From Alentia gelatinosa (lineage: Eukaryota; Annelida; Polychaeta; Phyllodocida; Polynoidae), in the NCBI GenBank assembly GCA_950022655.1, contig OX465587.1, forward strand, positions 23,253,716-23,317,715: 64,000 nt of DNA. Reading direction: 5' to 3'. A program made the translations under genes and the position numbers. Below are positions 39,701-52,312 of the stretch, one piece after another (position 1 is the stretch's first letter; the number at the start of each line of letters is the position of its first letter). The notes under the pieces were generated by a model. It was not told where the DNA came from. It saw nothing but the letters and a program-made list of their open reading frames with translations, and searched no databases.

Positions 39701-42586
39701 TAATTCGACAAGTAATTCTCGAAGTAGGGTCTGGTTCTTAAATATTTACATCGTTGTTGCCAGTCCTACAAATACGTACCATTCACATATTTCATTGTTT
39801 TTTTTCTTCAATGGAATATGTATCATAAACCCCTCACACCCCAAAACTTATTTACCGATATACCTTAGGGCACTCATTAGTGTCCCTAGGCTCGCAAGAA
39901 CCTTAATCCTCCTTCATACTTTTACCAAGGTAAGTATTCGGATAATTACCTTTTATATTCAACAGCAAAATATGTAATCAGAAAGCATAGCGATACTTTT
40001 TTAAAGCTTAAAACATACCTGAGATTAGGGTTTAATGCCTCGAATCTCGATGTGATCTGTGGTATACAGACGCCACTAGCCACAAGTCGACCCACCATCG
40101 ACCACGCCCATATACCACCCTCTCCCTGTCCGGGCTTTAGGTACAAAGAGCAGCTGAATTGCGTTTAACTATTGGAGAAGAGCCCATTCTTCGTCTTGCG
40201 TTGATTTCCGAACGCCACCCCCTCCAACTCTGACTCTTACCCATTGATGGTATCGTGAGTGGAGTAGGGAGGGGAGCTCCTAACCGCCTTACCACCCTGT
40301 TAAGCCCCTCTTAGGCTGTACCCTCCCAACTGGGCTGTCTAGGACATCCGCTCTGGTGGGTTATATTCGAGAGGCTCGTGCTCATGGGGTGCTAGGTGTT
40401 ATTTGAGGGACCCAGAACTGTTGCTGGATATACAGGTGTTTGGACTAAGGAACATCGGGCGAACATTCATTGGAATTACAGTAAATGACATGGTCTGGTG
40501 CATCGGAACCGTGACTGGGGCAATATATGGCTACGTCCACCTGGAAAAACTTATTCACATGTACATGATAGGCAAAGCAAAAATGTTCGTCAAATTGACG
40601 GCGAAATCTGAAAACCTCTTCACGAAGTCCCAGTTACTATCTGTAACCTACTTAGCATAAACACTGAGAGTCAGAATAAACCTACAACAAAACATTTCAC
40701 GTAAAGAAAGTGGTTCCATTTCATAAACATACATTCAATAATAGTATTGTGTATAACAATCAGCGCGGTATATTTCTAGGGTCAGCTAGTTCAAGAAACA
40801 TTCTGCTGAGGTAGTATTTTCCATCATATTCACCCATCACCATCTTAGGAGTATTTGCTAGCATAGGGCCTCGGACGTAAAACCATTTTTGTGAATCCAC
40901 TATGCCTAGAAGTGGGCAGTACGAGACAGGTTCTAGAGTCAAATGTTTCCACCGATTCTTGAATATGAACATGTGATCTATTCCATTGTAATAGATGTAT
41001 ACGTGGATTCGGATAGGGTTCAGATTACTACTTCATGGCGGTATTTCTCGAGTCTTTTTCATAGGAGTAGTCTAGATTGCATTGTACAGAGCATCTGATG
41101 TGTTGCCCTGGGGATCTCTCGGTTGGCACCCCATTCAAAAGAAAGGCTAGGGGGGCTCTTGGTGGTCCTTTTTGAGCGGGAAAAGGGGATACCTCTAGTG
41201 TGAGATGAATGTTTGGGATGTATAGGGTCGGGATTTGACCGTCGAAGTTGGGCGGGTAGGGCAGAGGGCCGAGTGGCCGACGATTACAGACGACTATACC
41301 CGAGACCCGTCTTTCATCTGCCCCGAGAATGCTGTTAGTACCCTTAATTCCGCGCCTGGAGAGATTGAGTATTCGACCTTTGACATCTCCAAGGAGTAAC
41401 CAGCCTTTGACTGAGAGTGACGACTCCACGGCCAGGCTTTTCACCACGAGGGTTAGATTAACTTTTCCCCGCCACTCGAGAGCGCAGCCGAACTCCTCGC
41501 CTTGAATGGAGAGTGATGGGAGAGCGATGGAGGTGGGTTTTACCGTCTGCGCCTCTCGCCTCTCCACTTTCCGCGTGGAGAGTGGGCTAAAACAATTGCC
41601 CTGATTGCGGATCGCTACTAGATGCTACGCTCTCTGCTTATGCATTCAATGAGGCCAAAATGCTCCGCAAAGGAGACCAGTCTCTCGGAGAATCCCTCCG
41701 TCTCTCGCAGTCTCTTGCTGTGATTGGAGGAGCTGGTGAACATCTTCAGTTTGCTTGTGAAGAGTGGTCGCTCGATATTTCATAGCAGTGGAAGAAATCC
41801 TCAAGGCAGCATATTTCTAGCGGAGAGAGTGCCCCTGTAAAACGCCTCTCTAGAGTGTTAAAGAGGAAGAGGTGTCTGCTGAAACAAAGGGCTCCTTTCG
41901 AAGAGGGAATAATCAATTAAACAGAAAGCGTTGCCGACTGTATGGTAGCTAATGGATGTATGGTTGAGTCCCGTCGTCAAAGTCTGAATGACATAAACCC
42001 CGATGAAATGGATCCTCAACTTGGAATCAAGACAATTCGTCGAGACTAAAGAGAAAAGCTTCTCTAAAGTCACCAGCAAGATGTTAACAAACTGCTTGCT
42101 AGGCACATCGATACGGATTCATAGTTTTGAAACTTTCCTGGTGGGTACGACGTCTATTCATTGTAACATATATAAGCAGATAAAGAGTGCCTGGAGCTCC
42201 CTTCCTCATAGAGGGGATTCTCTGATCCTAGCCCTTTTGCTATTCAGTACATACCTGGTTTTTGTAATGTGACCACAGTCCCTTTGCTTAGAGCATAACC
42301 TATACCTATATTACCTGCCTTGTGCTTAGAACATATTCACCGTGGAGATAGACTTGGTTCTCTTTTCTGGTGCACAAGCTAAGCTTGTCGATAGTAGGAT
42401 CTGATTTAGTGTGTAGGATGTCTGACGCTCTGAAAGAGCCCTTCAAAGAATGCGAAGGTTTCATTATTCAACAGTCATCAGGTAATGTTGACGGGCCTTT
42501 GGGCAGAACCCTGTCACGAGCGCTTTGATTTTGGTTGACTCCGCGACACATTTACATCTAGCATCACTGACGCTGAAAGATGTCCC

Positions 42587-42601
42587 CCATCAGGGGGCAG
42601 C
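42587..42601 (+). promoter_or_regulatory. CTCF-like motif
   Basis: CCATCAGGGGGCAGC matches 14 of 15 positions. Two related words (CCTAGTGGCGAC at 42618 and GCGCCCCTAGCGG at 42664) follow within 90 bp, making a small cluster. Confidence 0.35.
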
Positions 42602-44131
42602 ACTGGTGGTGCTGCCGCCTAGTGGCGACACGGCCATACACATCCGGGTATTTCCACATGCAGCGCCCCTAGCGGTGCCATTGTTACATACACCTTTCAC
42701 GCTGAAGCCTTTTCGTCTTTTCTGGAGACGGCTTCGCACGAAGTATTACTGCTCTTTGTTCGGGTATAATCAAATCCTGCGGCTTATATTTGATGTAGAC
42801 CAAAAAAAAAAATTCATACTGCCTACTGAAAATTAAACGTAATTAACAGCTCTTGATGAAAAGTAATGCGAGATCGGAACAAATAATCAGCCGTGCAAAT
42901 ACTTCATTTGCATTCAGGACTGTATGACCATATCTGCCTTCTTAAGTTACACACATTATTTGTCATAGATTTATAGCACTAAGGAGGCGTGTAGTCGATA
43001 CATATAGTCTTGCTTGTGGGTGTATATAAATAAAGGACTATTTTCTTAAAGACACCCCACATTTTCCTCTGATGAACCAGCTCGGCAGGCGATGGCAAAG
43101 TGATGAAAGGCGATCTTTTCTATAAAAAAAGGTCTCTGCAAGCCCCTATTGTGGCAGGCGGGCCACGGCAGGCATTATTCGTCGGCGATATGTACATTTC
43201 TTAGATGCTGCAATGGAGAATGTTCCGAACCCCACCTCCCACGAACACAGCCACCCACCCAGCGCCTCTGCCACACCAGAGCCATGGTTAGGTGATCTAC
43301 ACCGAACCGCCCCTAAATACCTCATCTCCATGGAGGCACCAGTGGTGACTTGGGGATTTATGAATGACAGAGAAGGACCAGACGACTTTTAGAACTTACC
43401 AGGTGTCCTCTCCCGCCATTTCCTCCTCCCTGCAGACTAGCCCTGTGCCGCCAGCGCTTCTTTGTTCCCGCGTCGGCTGGGGCCTTTGAAATGAAGCCAT
43501 GATTTATTGGGGTATTGGGCCCACTGGCGGATGGTTGCAGTGCCGTAAAGACCTAAAGACCTCATTGTGTCGTCTGCTGGCTTGTCTGGGTCGCGGTGAG
43601 CCGAGCAGACGACATTTTTTCATCGTATCCACGTCAGGGCCTTATCACATGGCGCTGCTCACTGTTAGCTCCGGGCGCGCTGGGGATGGGCGGACGCCAG
43701 GCTGTCGTGGCGGTCGAGGCCGAGGATCGGTGGGTCTCGTCTGAAATAATGGACAATACACGGGCGGTGGTCGTAGATGGCCGACACTATTGGGAAATTA
43801 TGTTTCACGTGAATCAGGTCAATTCACATGGATTGCCACAATAAATTCTATCAATCCACCTTTTTAGTGTGTTTTTTTTACCCTGGCCGTGACTTATTTT
43901 TACCTCATTAATCCAGCACCACTTCTTACTTGAAAAATTAGTCCATTATTTCTGAACCTAAATTTTGCAATTTGTACGTAGATTTTCTTTACCGCTGTTT
44001 CATCCATATTCGCGCCATCGTGAAAATAAGCACGTTCCAACCTTGAGGTAGAGAGATATTGACATAGTCCGAAAATAGTCCGTCGACTTTCAATGATCAC
44101 TGAACCTCCGCGTCCGTCGGTCACCCGCGTT

Positions 44132-44157
44132 CCACAAGGGGGCGTTTGATGACGTCA
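44132..44157 (+). promoter_or_regulatory. CTCF-like motif next to a full CRE palindrome
   Basis: CCACAAGGGGGCGTT (13 of 15 positions) is followed four bases later by TGACGTCA (44150-44157), the full cAMP-response element bound by CREB/ATF factors. Motif matches only. Confidence 0.25.
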
Positions 44158-45134
44158 TTAATATCTGTGATCACGTATGGACGCTGTCGGGTGTTTGTGG
44201 CCGTCAAAGACGCCACATGTTGGGTTAAAACAAGAAGTGCCCTTCCCCTGGAGGTTATGGCCTGAAGGGCCCCTGAAGCTTGGCCACCTCGGGTCTCTAT
44301 ACATCCACAGATGCCTCGGCCCACCCACCGTCTGCACTCCCACGCCTTTGAGCATTGACCTTGGCCATGTTGGGTCAGGAGTAGGCAGAGAGTCACAGTG
44401 TTGAAAAGCATCCACAGAAGTGCGAACGGCAGATCATTATTTGAAGCCATGTAAGTACTAGTAAAGACCAGACGGAGCCGCCGCTTCCAATGCGCCATGC
44501 CGGGGTTTACTGAGTGAGGTCGCAGACCTGTGAACGGGCAAGGGAAGGAAATGCACGGGGAGAGTTTAAACTATAAAACATACCAAAATGGAGGATCCGA
44601 AGTATTATTCACACGCATCTATACAGTGCATAAATGTCGTCTGCTTTTATCATGTGTCAAAATAGATTCCGAATACTGAGGAAAGTTATGATTTTCAACG
44701 TGTAAAACCTGACAGCCGAGAATATCCATGTGTATACAATATCTGTATAGACAAAAATGTCGTCTGCATTCTAGTTCACCCAAATAACATTAATTCCAAT
44801 AACGATTTCTGCTTTAGACAAAGAAAGGACATGCGCAATATTGCCAATTATTAGGAGCACACTTCTAAACTTCCTTAATATTGGATTCATAGCCAGGAGC
44901 TGAGTTTGAAAATAGCTTGACGTGAAATAAACGGGTGTTCCCTTCCTCCTCACCTCCTTTACGGGGGTGTTTGGTAGGAAGCACGTGGCGGGTGTTGTGA
45001 TCGGCTGGGGTACCTCTAATGGCCCGTCATACATCAGACGCGGGCCGCGTCACGCCGCATGCGTCATTGGCGTTTGGCGGGAAGACAGGCAGTCAGCCAG
45101 GTGGGTAGGCAGGAGGAGCGGGAGCAGGGTGGTG

Positions 45135-45182
45135 CCTGCTGGTGGTGGTGGTGTTGGTGGTGCGTGGTGGTGGTGGTGGGGA
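45135..45182. repeat. (GGT)n-rich simple sequence
   Basis: Interrupted GGT/TGG trinucleotide run. It explains the W- and V-rich open frames in this area. Confidence 0.8.
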
Positions 45183-45880
45183 CCACTGAATGGACTGACA
45201 TTTGTGAGGCGCCGACGTATGCTTCTAAATGTAGTCTGTAATGGTAGCTGTTGTATTTATAGAATCATGTCGACGCTGAGGGTAGAGATGGTGAATGTAC
45301 ACGTCTCTTGCCTTCCGCGTGGCTTTTACCAACCACTGCAATTTCTCTCATCTCTCTTATTGTGATCATGGTGTTCTGTCTTATTTCCTTCTCTTTCTCT
45401 CTACCTCCCTGTTCGATCATACACATATCATGACCCATACAGCATCCTGCTAACGTCATCACTTAGTATCTACCAACCGAATGGCTTTCATTATAGATTA
45501 CTAGCTTATCCACCAGTGCGATCTCTACCTCATATTCCATATATTCCTAGAGTTCATGCTCTGGTTGATTCTTTACTTAATAGATTTGGTGTTGCCGTCA
45601 TAGGGTTCTGGATGTTGTCATGGCAAAATTCCAATCGAGCAAAAACCACCACAACAAACATACTCTTCCGGTGTTAATATCCATTTCATTTTCACCTTCG
45701 CCATCTGCATCGCCATCATTATCATATCCAGCTTCATCACCACAATAAATACAAATATCACCCCTTCTGTAATCATCATCACCATACCTAAAAATGCATT
45801 CTTCATCCACCATTACAAACCTCATTGTCTTGCAACCATAAAATACCGGCCACCAATTCCATCACCAGCATCACTATTCA

Positions 45881-45900
45881 ATATATATATATATATATAT
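45881..45900. repeat. (AT)n microsatellite
   Basis: Ten AT units. Confidence 0.9.
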
Positions 45901-46179
45901 TTGTTTTTATTTGTTCCACCAGCAATATCACGCACCAACTCAAACGACCACCTTCTCCCAAGTGTTCCATTGCCAAAACTGACATCATCTTCTGTACAAC
46001 TCTCCTGAACAACTCATTGTCATTAATACCATCCTCCCTATAATCCCTTGCCGGGATATGTCTGTGGCACTTGCTGCGGTGTAAAACCCACCAACCAACC
46101 CAGAAGAAAAAAAACCCCACAGCTCTACGAGTTTCAAGTCTCATTAACAACACCCTGACACCAAAACTCATCATTCACC

Positions 46180-46540
46180 ACCCGCGCCCGCCCTCCCCGC
46201 CCTGTGCGGAGTGGCTGGCGGCGGGCGGCAGTTACCAGCTGCCCGTACGGGGTGACTTGTGCATTATTGAGGGCGTGTCGGCGCCGTGGCCGGGGCCAAC
46301 GGCTGCACAATCAAAGATGTCTGTCGCGTCGCGGCCGGCCAAGGCGCGCTCACTTATTTATGTCGCCCGCGCCGCCGGACTGGCCCGCCCCGCCCGGCCG
46401 GGCCACCTCACCGATCTCTTTTTATTATCGCCATGGTGAAGCGGGCTGCATCTCCTCATACGGCAATCACGAGCAGTACCTGAGCGCATCGTGCGCGGCT
46501 CGGAGCTGCTCGGTCCGCGGCCCTGTGGGAAAGTGTAATC
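46180..46540. promoter_or_regulatory. CpG-rich block, possible promoter or regulatory island
   Basis: This block is strikingly GC- and CpG-rich against AT-rich surroundings (many CGCG, GCCGGCC and CCGCCC words), with no protein-like frame. A promoter, an enhancer or a CpG-rich repeat are all possible. No TATA box or clear first exon with a GTAAGT-type donor was found. Confidence 0.3.
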
Positions 46541-47339
46541 TGATCGAGGAATCAACACTCCATGAAGAGTTAGTTAGTTGCAAGGCAGTGTGTGTTTTAG
46601 GATTGTTGTGTTTTGTTCAGGTGTGACATACGCTAGTGTTGATTTACCAGGTTTTGTTTGTTATGGTAGTTTAACGTCCAATTTGGTCAATTAGACTTAC
46701 TTTGGGTTTGATCGAATCTATGAGATGATAGAAATCTCACCCCTACACATTTACCGAGATGAGAGTTCTTTTACTTCCCACTCCACATAGACATGGTATG
46801 AGAAAATTTACCATGTAAACAATAGTGTCCAGATAGTGCCATGTGTGTTTATATATGAATCCCATGTACTGCTACTACCTCATGGCAGTCGAGATGCATC
46901 TAGAGACAAAACCGCTACCTGTTGCACGACAATTTCAATCTTTAACGTAAATTGCCAATCTCTGTACCTCTCCTACGTTTCTATGGGATTCCCCTTCCCT
47001 GAGTTCCCACCTCTCATCTCAAATGTCTGTACAGGTGGATTTTAAATGTTTTCTCAAGGTTTTTATACAGAGTCCGTCATCTTACAATGATGTTTTACGA
47101 GCGTAAATTCGGGATGCTGAATGTAATTACAGTAGAAGTCTTTTATTATAGTAACCTTCAAATGCTCTGTTATCAAAAACCTTTCATCAAATAACCATGT
47201 GAATTTAAACGTTCTGTATTTTCTCAATAAAATCTGTGCTTGGGGAGCAGTGATGGCAGTTTTCTACATTCTCCTGTGAATCCTTGTTTTCATTTCCGGT
47301 TTACGAAATTCTTTATTCTTGTCTGAAATAAAGTGTAGA

Positions 47340-47450
47340 TTAAACCTCATTCATGCGAACAACATATTGATTTCAACCTCCCCACGCACACTCTGTTACA
47401 CAGGTGTGTTTTCCATATTTTCTCGGTCTCTCTGAGGCAGTAACTCACAT
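47340..47450. repeat. Dispersed repeat shared with 1548-1675
   Basis: This is the second copy, in the same orientation, directly left of the two-module element at 47462. It shares CCTCATTCATGC, CAACCTCCCCA and TCTCGGTCTCTCTGAG. Confidence 0.5.
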
Positions 47451-47461
47451 CACAGACGACT

Positions 47462-47760
47462 ATTTATCCTACCCCTAATATAAAATCCCATAGGGTCAAC
47501 ATGGAGTTTCTGTATGCCACGCTGACTGGCATACAGAGTTTTATATGCCACTAGTGGCATACAGAATTGTTATCACGTAATATTCCAAAATCGAGGAGAC
47601 TGGGTAGGATAAAATCAAAACCTGATTTGTTTTAATCTTGGCCACCGTATGCCACTCCGGGAGTTTTGGCTCTGGATTTCATTTGGCTTCGCCTCATGAA
47701 GTCACTATGCCACACTCCAGTAGTGGTATACGGTGGCCAAGATCAAAACTCATCCAGTTT
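47462..47760. repeat. Two-module element family 1 (copy A)
   Basis: Module 1 (47462-47613) runs from TTTATCCTACCCC to GGGTAGGATAAA with inner hairpins GTATGCCA...TGGCATAC and ATGCCACTAGTGGCAT. Module 2 (47629-47749) is a hairpin with arms CTTGGCCACCGTATGCCAC and its complement. The apex on the minus strand is GAGGC-GAA-GCCAAAT (47681-47695), a decayed form of the shared motif. Confidence 0.75.
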
Positions 47761-50700
47761 TACGATAATACGGAGTGAGCTGTAGTGGATTTGCCCGGAG
47801 AGAGGGAGGGTGGCTCACAAGGAAGATATCCTTATCCCATCTGGGTAACACGACATAGCACCATAAGGTAGCGAGCGTGTCATATATTTATTCATATGCA
47901 ATAAAGGCTCGCTTATTGCATTGATTGTGATTGAACCCTGGTTCATCACGCCCCATCTCCTACGTTATTTATTTTCAGATTTTTATTATCACATGACAGT
48001 ATCACCATCACCATCAAATGCCCACCTCCTCATGATCCGCGATGTTATAACGTGATTGGTATGAAGAGCGTATGCGTTGGGGGATGAATCATTCAGTTAA
48101 CACCACAGGGCTAGGACACTCATTATATGGGGTCTCACTTCCAGGTAGGAATAAGGTCGTTGGGGAGAGTAACACTATGATGCAACAGATATTGAAAGCA
48201 ATTATGAAATGGCTTATTTTGGTTTCTTTGAACCTCAATCATGTTTTTGTGTAACTAGTGCAATTTGTAAATCCCCATGCCACGGTATTGGACACGCACT
48301 CCCATATTTTATTGTAGTCCATATTTACCTAGTTTTTCTCCTGCCCGTTATGCTCAGTCACTTCTAGTGATCTAGTGGTAACAACTCCGGGGTATAATCT
48401 ATAGGCATATAGGTTATAGTGTTATCTAACCCGGAGCTAAGACATGGTTGTTCTCCCTTGGGCCCCTCTTCTTCCTACGCATGGTCAGGGTGTTGATCAT
48501 GCTGGATACAGGCCAGGAGACGTCATATATATAATAGGCAGTTGCCTGGACCATAGTTCTAGCTGCCAACTTCTGCCAGAGTCTATCATTGATTCCACCG
48601 ATAATTGTCAGATCGACTCTGTCAGCTGGATGAAAAAAAGGCAAACTGATCGCTGCATCGATCGCCATGTCGGGTTTCCTAAATGATGCAAGCCCATGGG
48701 GGAAATGGTGCCAGGGAGAGAATTCGGTAGCAGGGATCTGGGCTAGAAGGTGACGGGTTAAAGGAACGAGCCCTGGAATATGAGAACGCGGGTTGGAATG
48801 GGAATGGGCGGGCAGAAATGGAGAGTTACAGAGGAGTTCTGGTAGAAAAAAGGTAGGTCGTGAGTCCAAGTGCATCCCATCGCGGTATCACCTCTATCAG
48901 TAATGATCTATCGGACACTACAATAAAATGTAGTCCTCATATTGAGACGCTAAGATGGCATTAATACTAGGGTAGGGCTATATACATTGTTTTCAGGTAA
49001 TATTTCTCAACTAATATATATCTTATGGTTATCCCTTCGATGTTAGGCGTTTGGGTGGCGTTGGGGGTGAGATGCACTTTCTGGTAGAATTCATAACGAG
49101 GCTTATTTCCTAAGCTGTGAGACGTTGCAACTACAACATTGTTTTTGCTACTATTGAAGTGTAATTTACTACAATGGTCTCTGAATACGTTTTTCACTGA
49201 TGTACGATGACAGTTGTTGAGTGCATTAAAATATGTATTTAAAAGAATGGAGAATGACACATATAATCTCGAACCGCATATAGTCAAATACAGAGTTCTA
49301 CTATTCGAATATGTTGTTTTGACCATAGGTTTGTTTGGATAGTTTAACTTCCAATATGTTCTATTAGACTTATCAGAACGGATAGCCGTTGTTCCAGTTG
49401 GTTCACTTTGGATCCCTATAGCTATATGAACTATCTTGACTGTGAAGATATGCAAACAACATTGAAACTCATTCTAATTGGTTAGTCCATCAGTAATAGA
49501 TTAGAAATCCGAGGACAGGTGTGATACATGGGAAGAGATGAGACAAAGCATTCTCTGCGATCTAGATTTAAATTGTTTGAAACATGCAGCAGACGTTAGG
49601 ATAACTGCTACTAGAGAAAAGACACGAACAGGTATGACACAATGACGTAAAATACTATACCCGAATGGAAGTCCATACCGTGTTCACTTATCGAGACCGT
49701 CCGAACAGAAACTGTGTTCCCCCTTTGATTTCCCAGCTTAATCAGTAAGTTTGCTATTCACCTTATTAAATATAGCCCCAGATGTAAAACCAGTGATTGG
49801 ACGTATGGGAGACTCTTTAAAATGATGGATTATTTGCATGAGTAGGCATGCCTTTGTAATCCCTTGATTAATTGTGTCTGGGGATGGAAAGTATAGTTCA
49901 CCAAATTAAACCGCCCAGAACGATCTAGAAGCAGAGTGTTCATTCTATCACTCGTGTACATTCATTCGTTGCTGCGTCATACAGTGAAAAGGCGGTCCGA
50001 AAACGAAAATAGATTGTGTACCACACAGTTCGCCCTTCTCAGCTTCAACTAAAATTGGATAACTGGAAAATCGAAATTCGATACTTTCACTTTAAAACTT
50101 ATTCAAATTGACCTTCTAAGCCATTGTTTCTCCAATAGGTATTAAAATATATGCACACGGGCAAATTATTCGGTGTATTTGGTAGGGTAATCTTAGAATG
50201 AAAAACGGTGTTGTTTCCGAGATAAAGCAGCTTCCCGTCAAGTGGATATCGCTGGGACTGTTGACACAGTGTGTGAGAAGACAAACATGCGTCCAGTTCT
50301 CAGGCCACTGCCTTTTACAAACAATTTCTTGAAGCACTCCATCTAGATTTTAGGTCATCGGCGTATTCTTTAATAGATTATCAGCCCACTGCCCGTCTAC
50401 TTTAGAGGTGTTATCAGGAGATGAATTATGTTTCTTTTGATAAAATATTAAGTGTTTATTTTGATAGAATATTAAGGGGAAACTATTCTACACGGAATAT
50501 TGAAAAACACATTTGTTGAATAAGTCTTACAACATAGTGAATTAGTGAGATGAAATATTTACTTCAAGTCTATAGAATCAATAAGATATTGACCTTGTTT
50601 GATGTTTGACGAACTGACTTTTCTGCTGGACGGTTTTGTAGGTCAGGAACTTCGGATTTCCACCCACCCCTCTATCCCTTCTACAAGGCTTACTTAATCC

Positions 50701-51973
50701 ACCGCTACTGAAATCCCACTAAAGACCAGCAATGTATAGCAACACATAGCCCCCCTACCTTCCTCTGCCCATTAACCGATTGCCAAGCCGAAATTACAAC
50801 AAAGGGAGCCTGAAATATTCATAAAGATCCGCTCCTAATAGAATATCAGAACATACTTTTTACCAATTCTACAGCCTACTCTATACCCTAAGAACTTCTC
50901 TGTTTGATCTTCCATCTCATATTTCTACCCGTTTTTATGCGTCTCACCCATCTACACAAATAGCACTGCCGCCGCCTTCTCTGATCAGTGCTCATACCGC
51001 GCATCATACAGCATCATGCGTGCTCATCATACAGTATCATGCGTCGCAGCAGGTGCTGGTTTAACTCTTTCCGAACAAAGTTTTCTATATTCACCTAGTC
51101 AGGGCTAGCGAGTCAATGCGTTTCATGATTATTGCATGTTTATACTAGAAATCCTAATATTGCAGTTTATCAGTTTTCAATCTCTCAGGTGATATTATAT
51201 TGAAAATATTGATCAAGTATTTTTAAACTTTAATATCATTGTAAAATATATCTTCTTGTAAATTACTATATAGTAGAATGTAAGAACTGTAAGACCTTGT
51301 CTCGGAAGGGTTAGGTATTTGTAAGAGCAGAAATTGAATCCATAATCCTGCGGCTGAATACACAGAGTGGCAGAGTAAAGACTACTGCAAAACCCTGCTT
51401 ATGATGAATGTGGATAAGGCAAGAAGCTCTGTCCTCGGTAATTACAAATACAACTGAAAAAATAGATGGCTCCCAGTAAACCAACCTGATTAAATAACGT
51501 ACAATGAATACTTCCAGAACCATATTCTGGTATATGTATTCTATGCTTGCCTCTAACAAGTAACGGACAAGTAGTCTTGAAGCATTGTTAAATGAATGAA
51601 CTCTTTCATATATATACACCCCTTGGTTATTCCTCCTCGAATTCGAATTTCCGGTCTGATTTTAGATACACAATATAATTTTACTGGTTGTGATTATATA
51701 AGCATATTAGCCAGACCTAACACTAAGCATCGAATTTCCTGACCGTCTCCAAATGTCATATACAGTCTATCTTGTGATATGATCCTCACCGATGCTATGG
51801 TGTAACTCACTAAATCCAGATTAGACTTGTGTGCAATCATACGTCAGTGGCCCAAGTACTATACATGTAGTTATGCAACGTAACACTTCCAAACAGTAAA
51901 ATTAACCTGAATAATTTTTAAATCCACCAGTTATATCAATCAAGTTTCGAGATTAAATATATGTAGTCATTTA

Positions 51974-52312
51974 CCCTTTAAAGACGGGGGTCTGTGGCAG
52001 AGCCCTGTTGGTCGGGGCGGGAACTTTGGATGGGCATAACTCCAGGGGACGGGCCAAATTTGGTCTAAACCCATATTCCATTATTTGGTCACGTGATATG
52101 ACACATCATTCTTATTTATATTATTTTGTTTACCAAATAATATCGAATACTATATCATAGGTATATTCTCTGAAAGTTTCAGATATATTGATCAATTATT
52201 TCATCATAAAACAATGAAATGGTAAATATTACTAAATTTCATAAATAATGCCTCAAGGCATTATCCGGTCTCCGCAGGTGAATGCCTCAAGGCATTATCC
52301 GCCCTGAAGGGG
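51974..52312 (+). mobile_element. piggyBac-like MITE, copy 2
   Basis: It starts CCCTTTAAAGACGG and ends GCCCTGAAGGGG followed by TTAA (52313-52316); the left flank is TTTA. It contains two tandem AATGCCTCAAGGCATT units near the right end, one fewer than the other two copies. It is non-coding, 339 bp. Confidence 0.75.

Larger units (their letters stand above)
35984..47461. other. Intronic or intergenic DNA without recognised gene
   Basis: This contains the 69-nt hairpin at 36712-36780, seven TCGTCTGC words, candidate CTCF-like and CRE motifs at 42.6-44.2 kb, simple repeats at 45.1 and 45.9 kb and the CpG-rich block at 46.2-46.5 kb. A 179-codon open frame on the minus strand (41028-41567) is the longest not made of low-complexity sequence, but it has no recognisable domain. 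Confidence 0.5.

Noticed and set aside
43605..44767. A complete DNA transposon bounded by GCAGACGACATT and AATGTCGTCTGC
   Set aside because: The termini are in the right orientation, but the flanking bases show no target-site duplication and there is no transposase frame between them.
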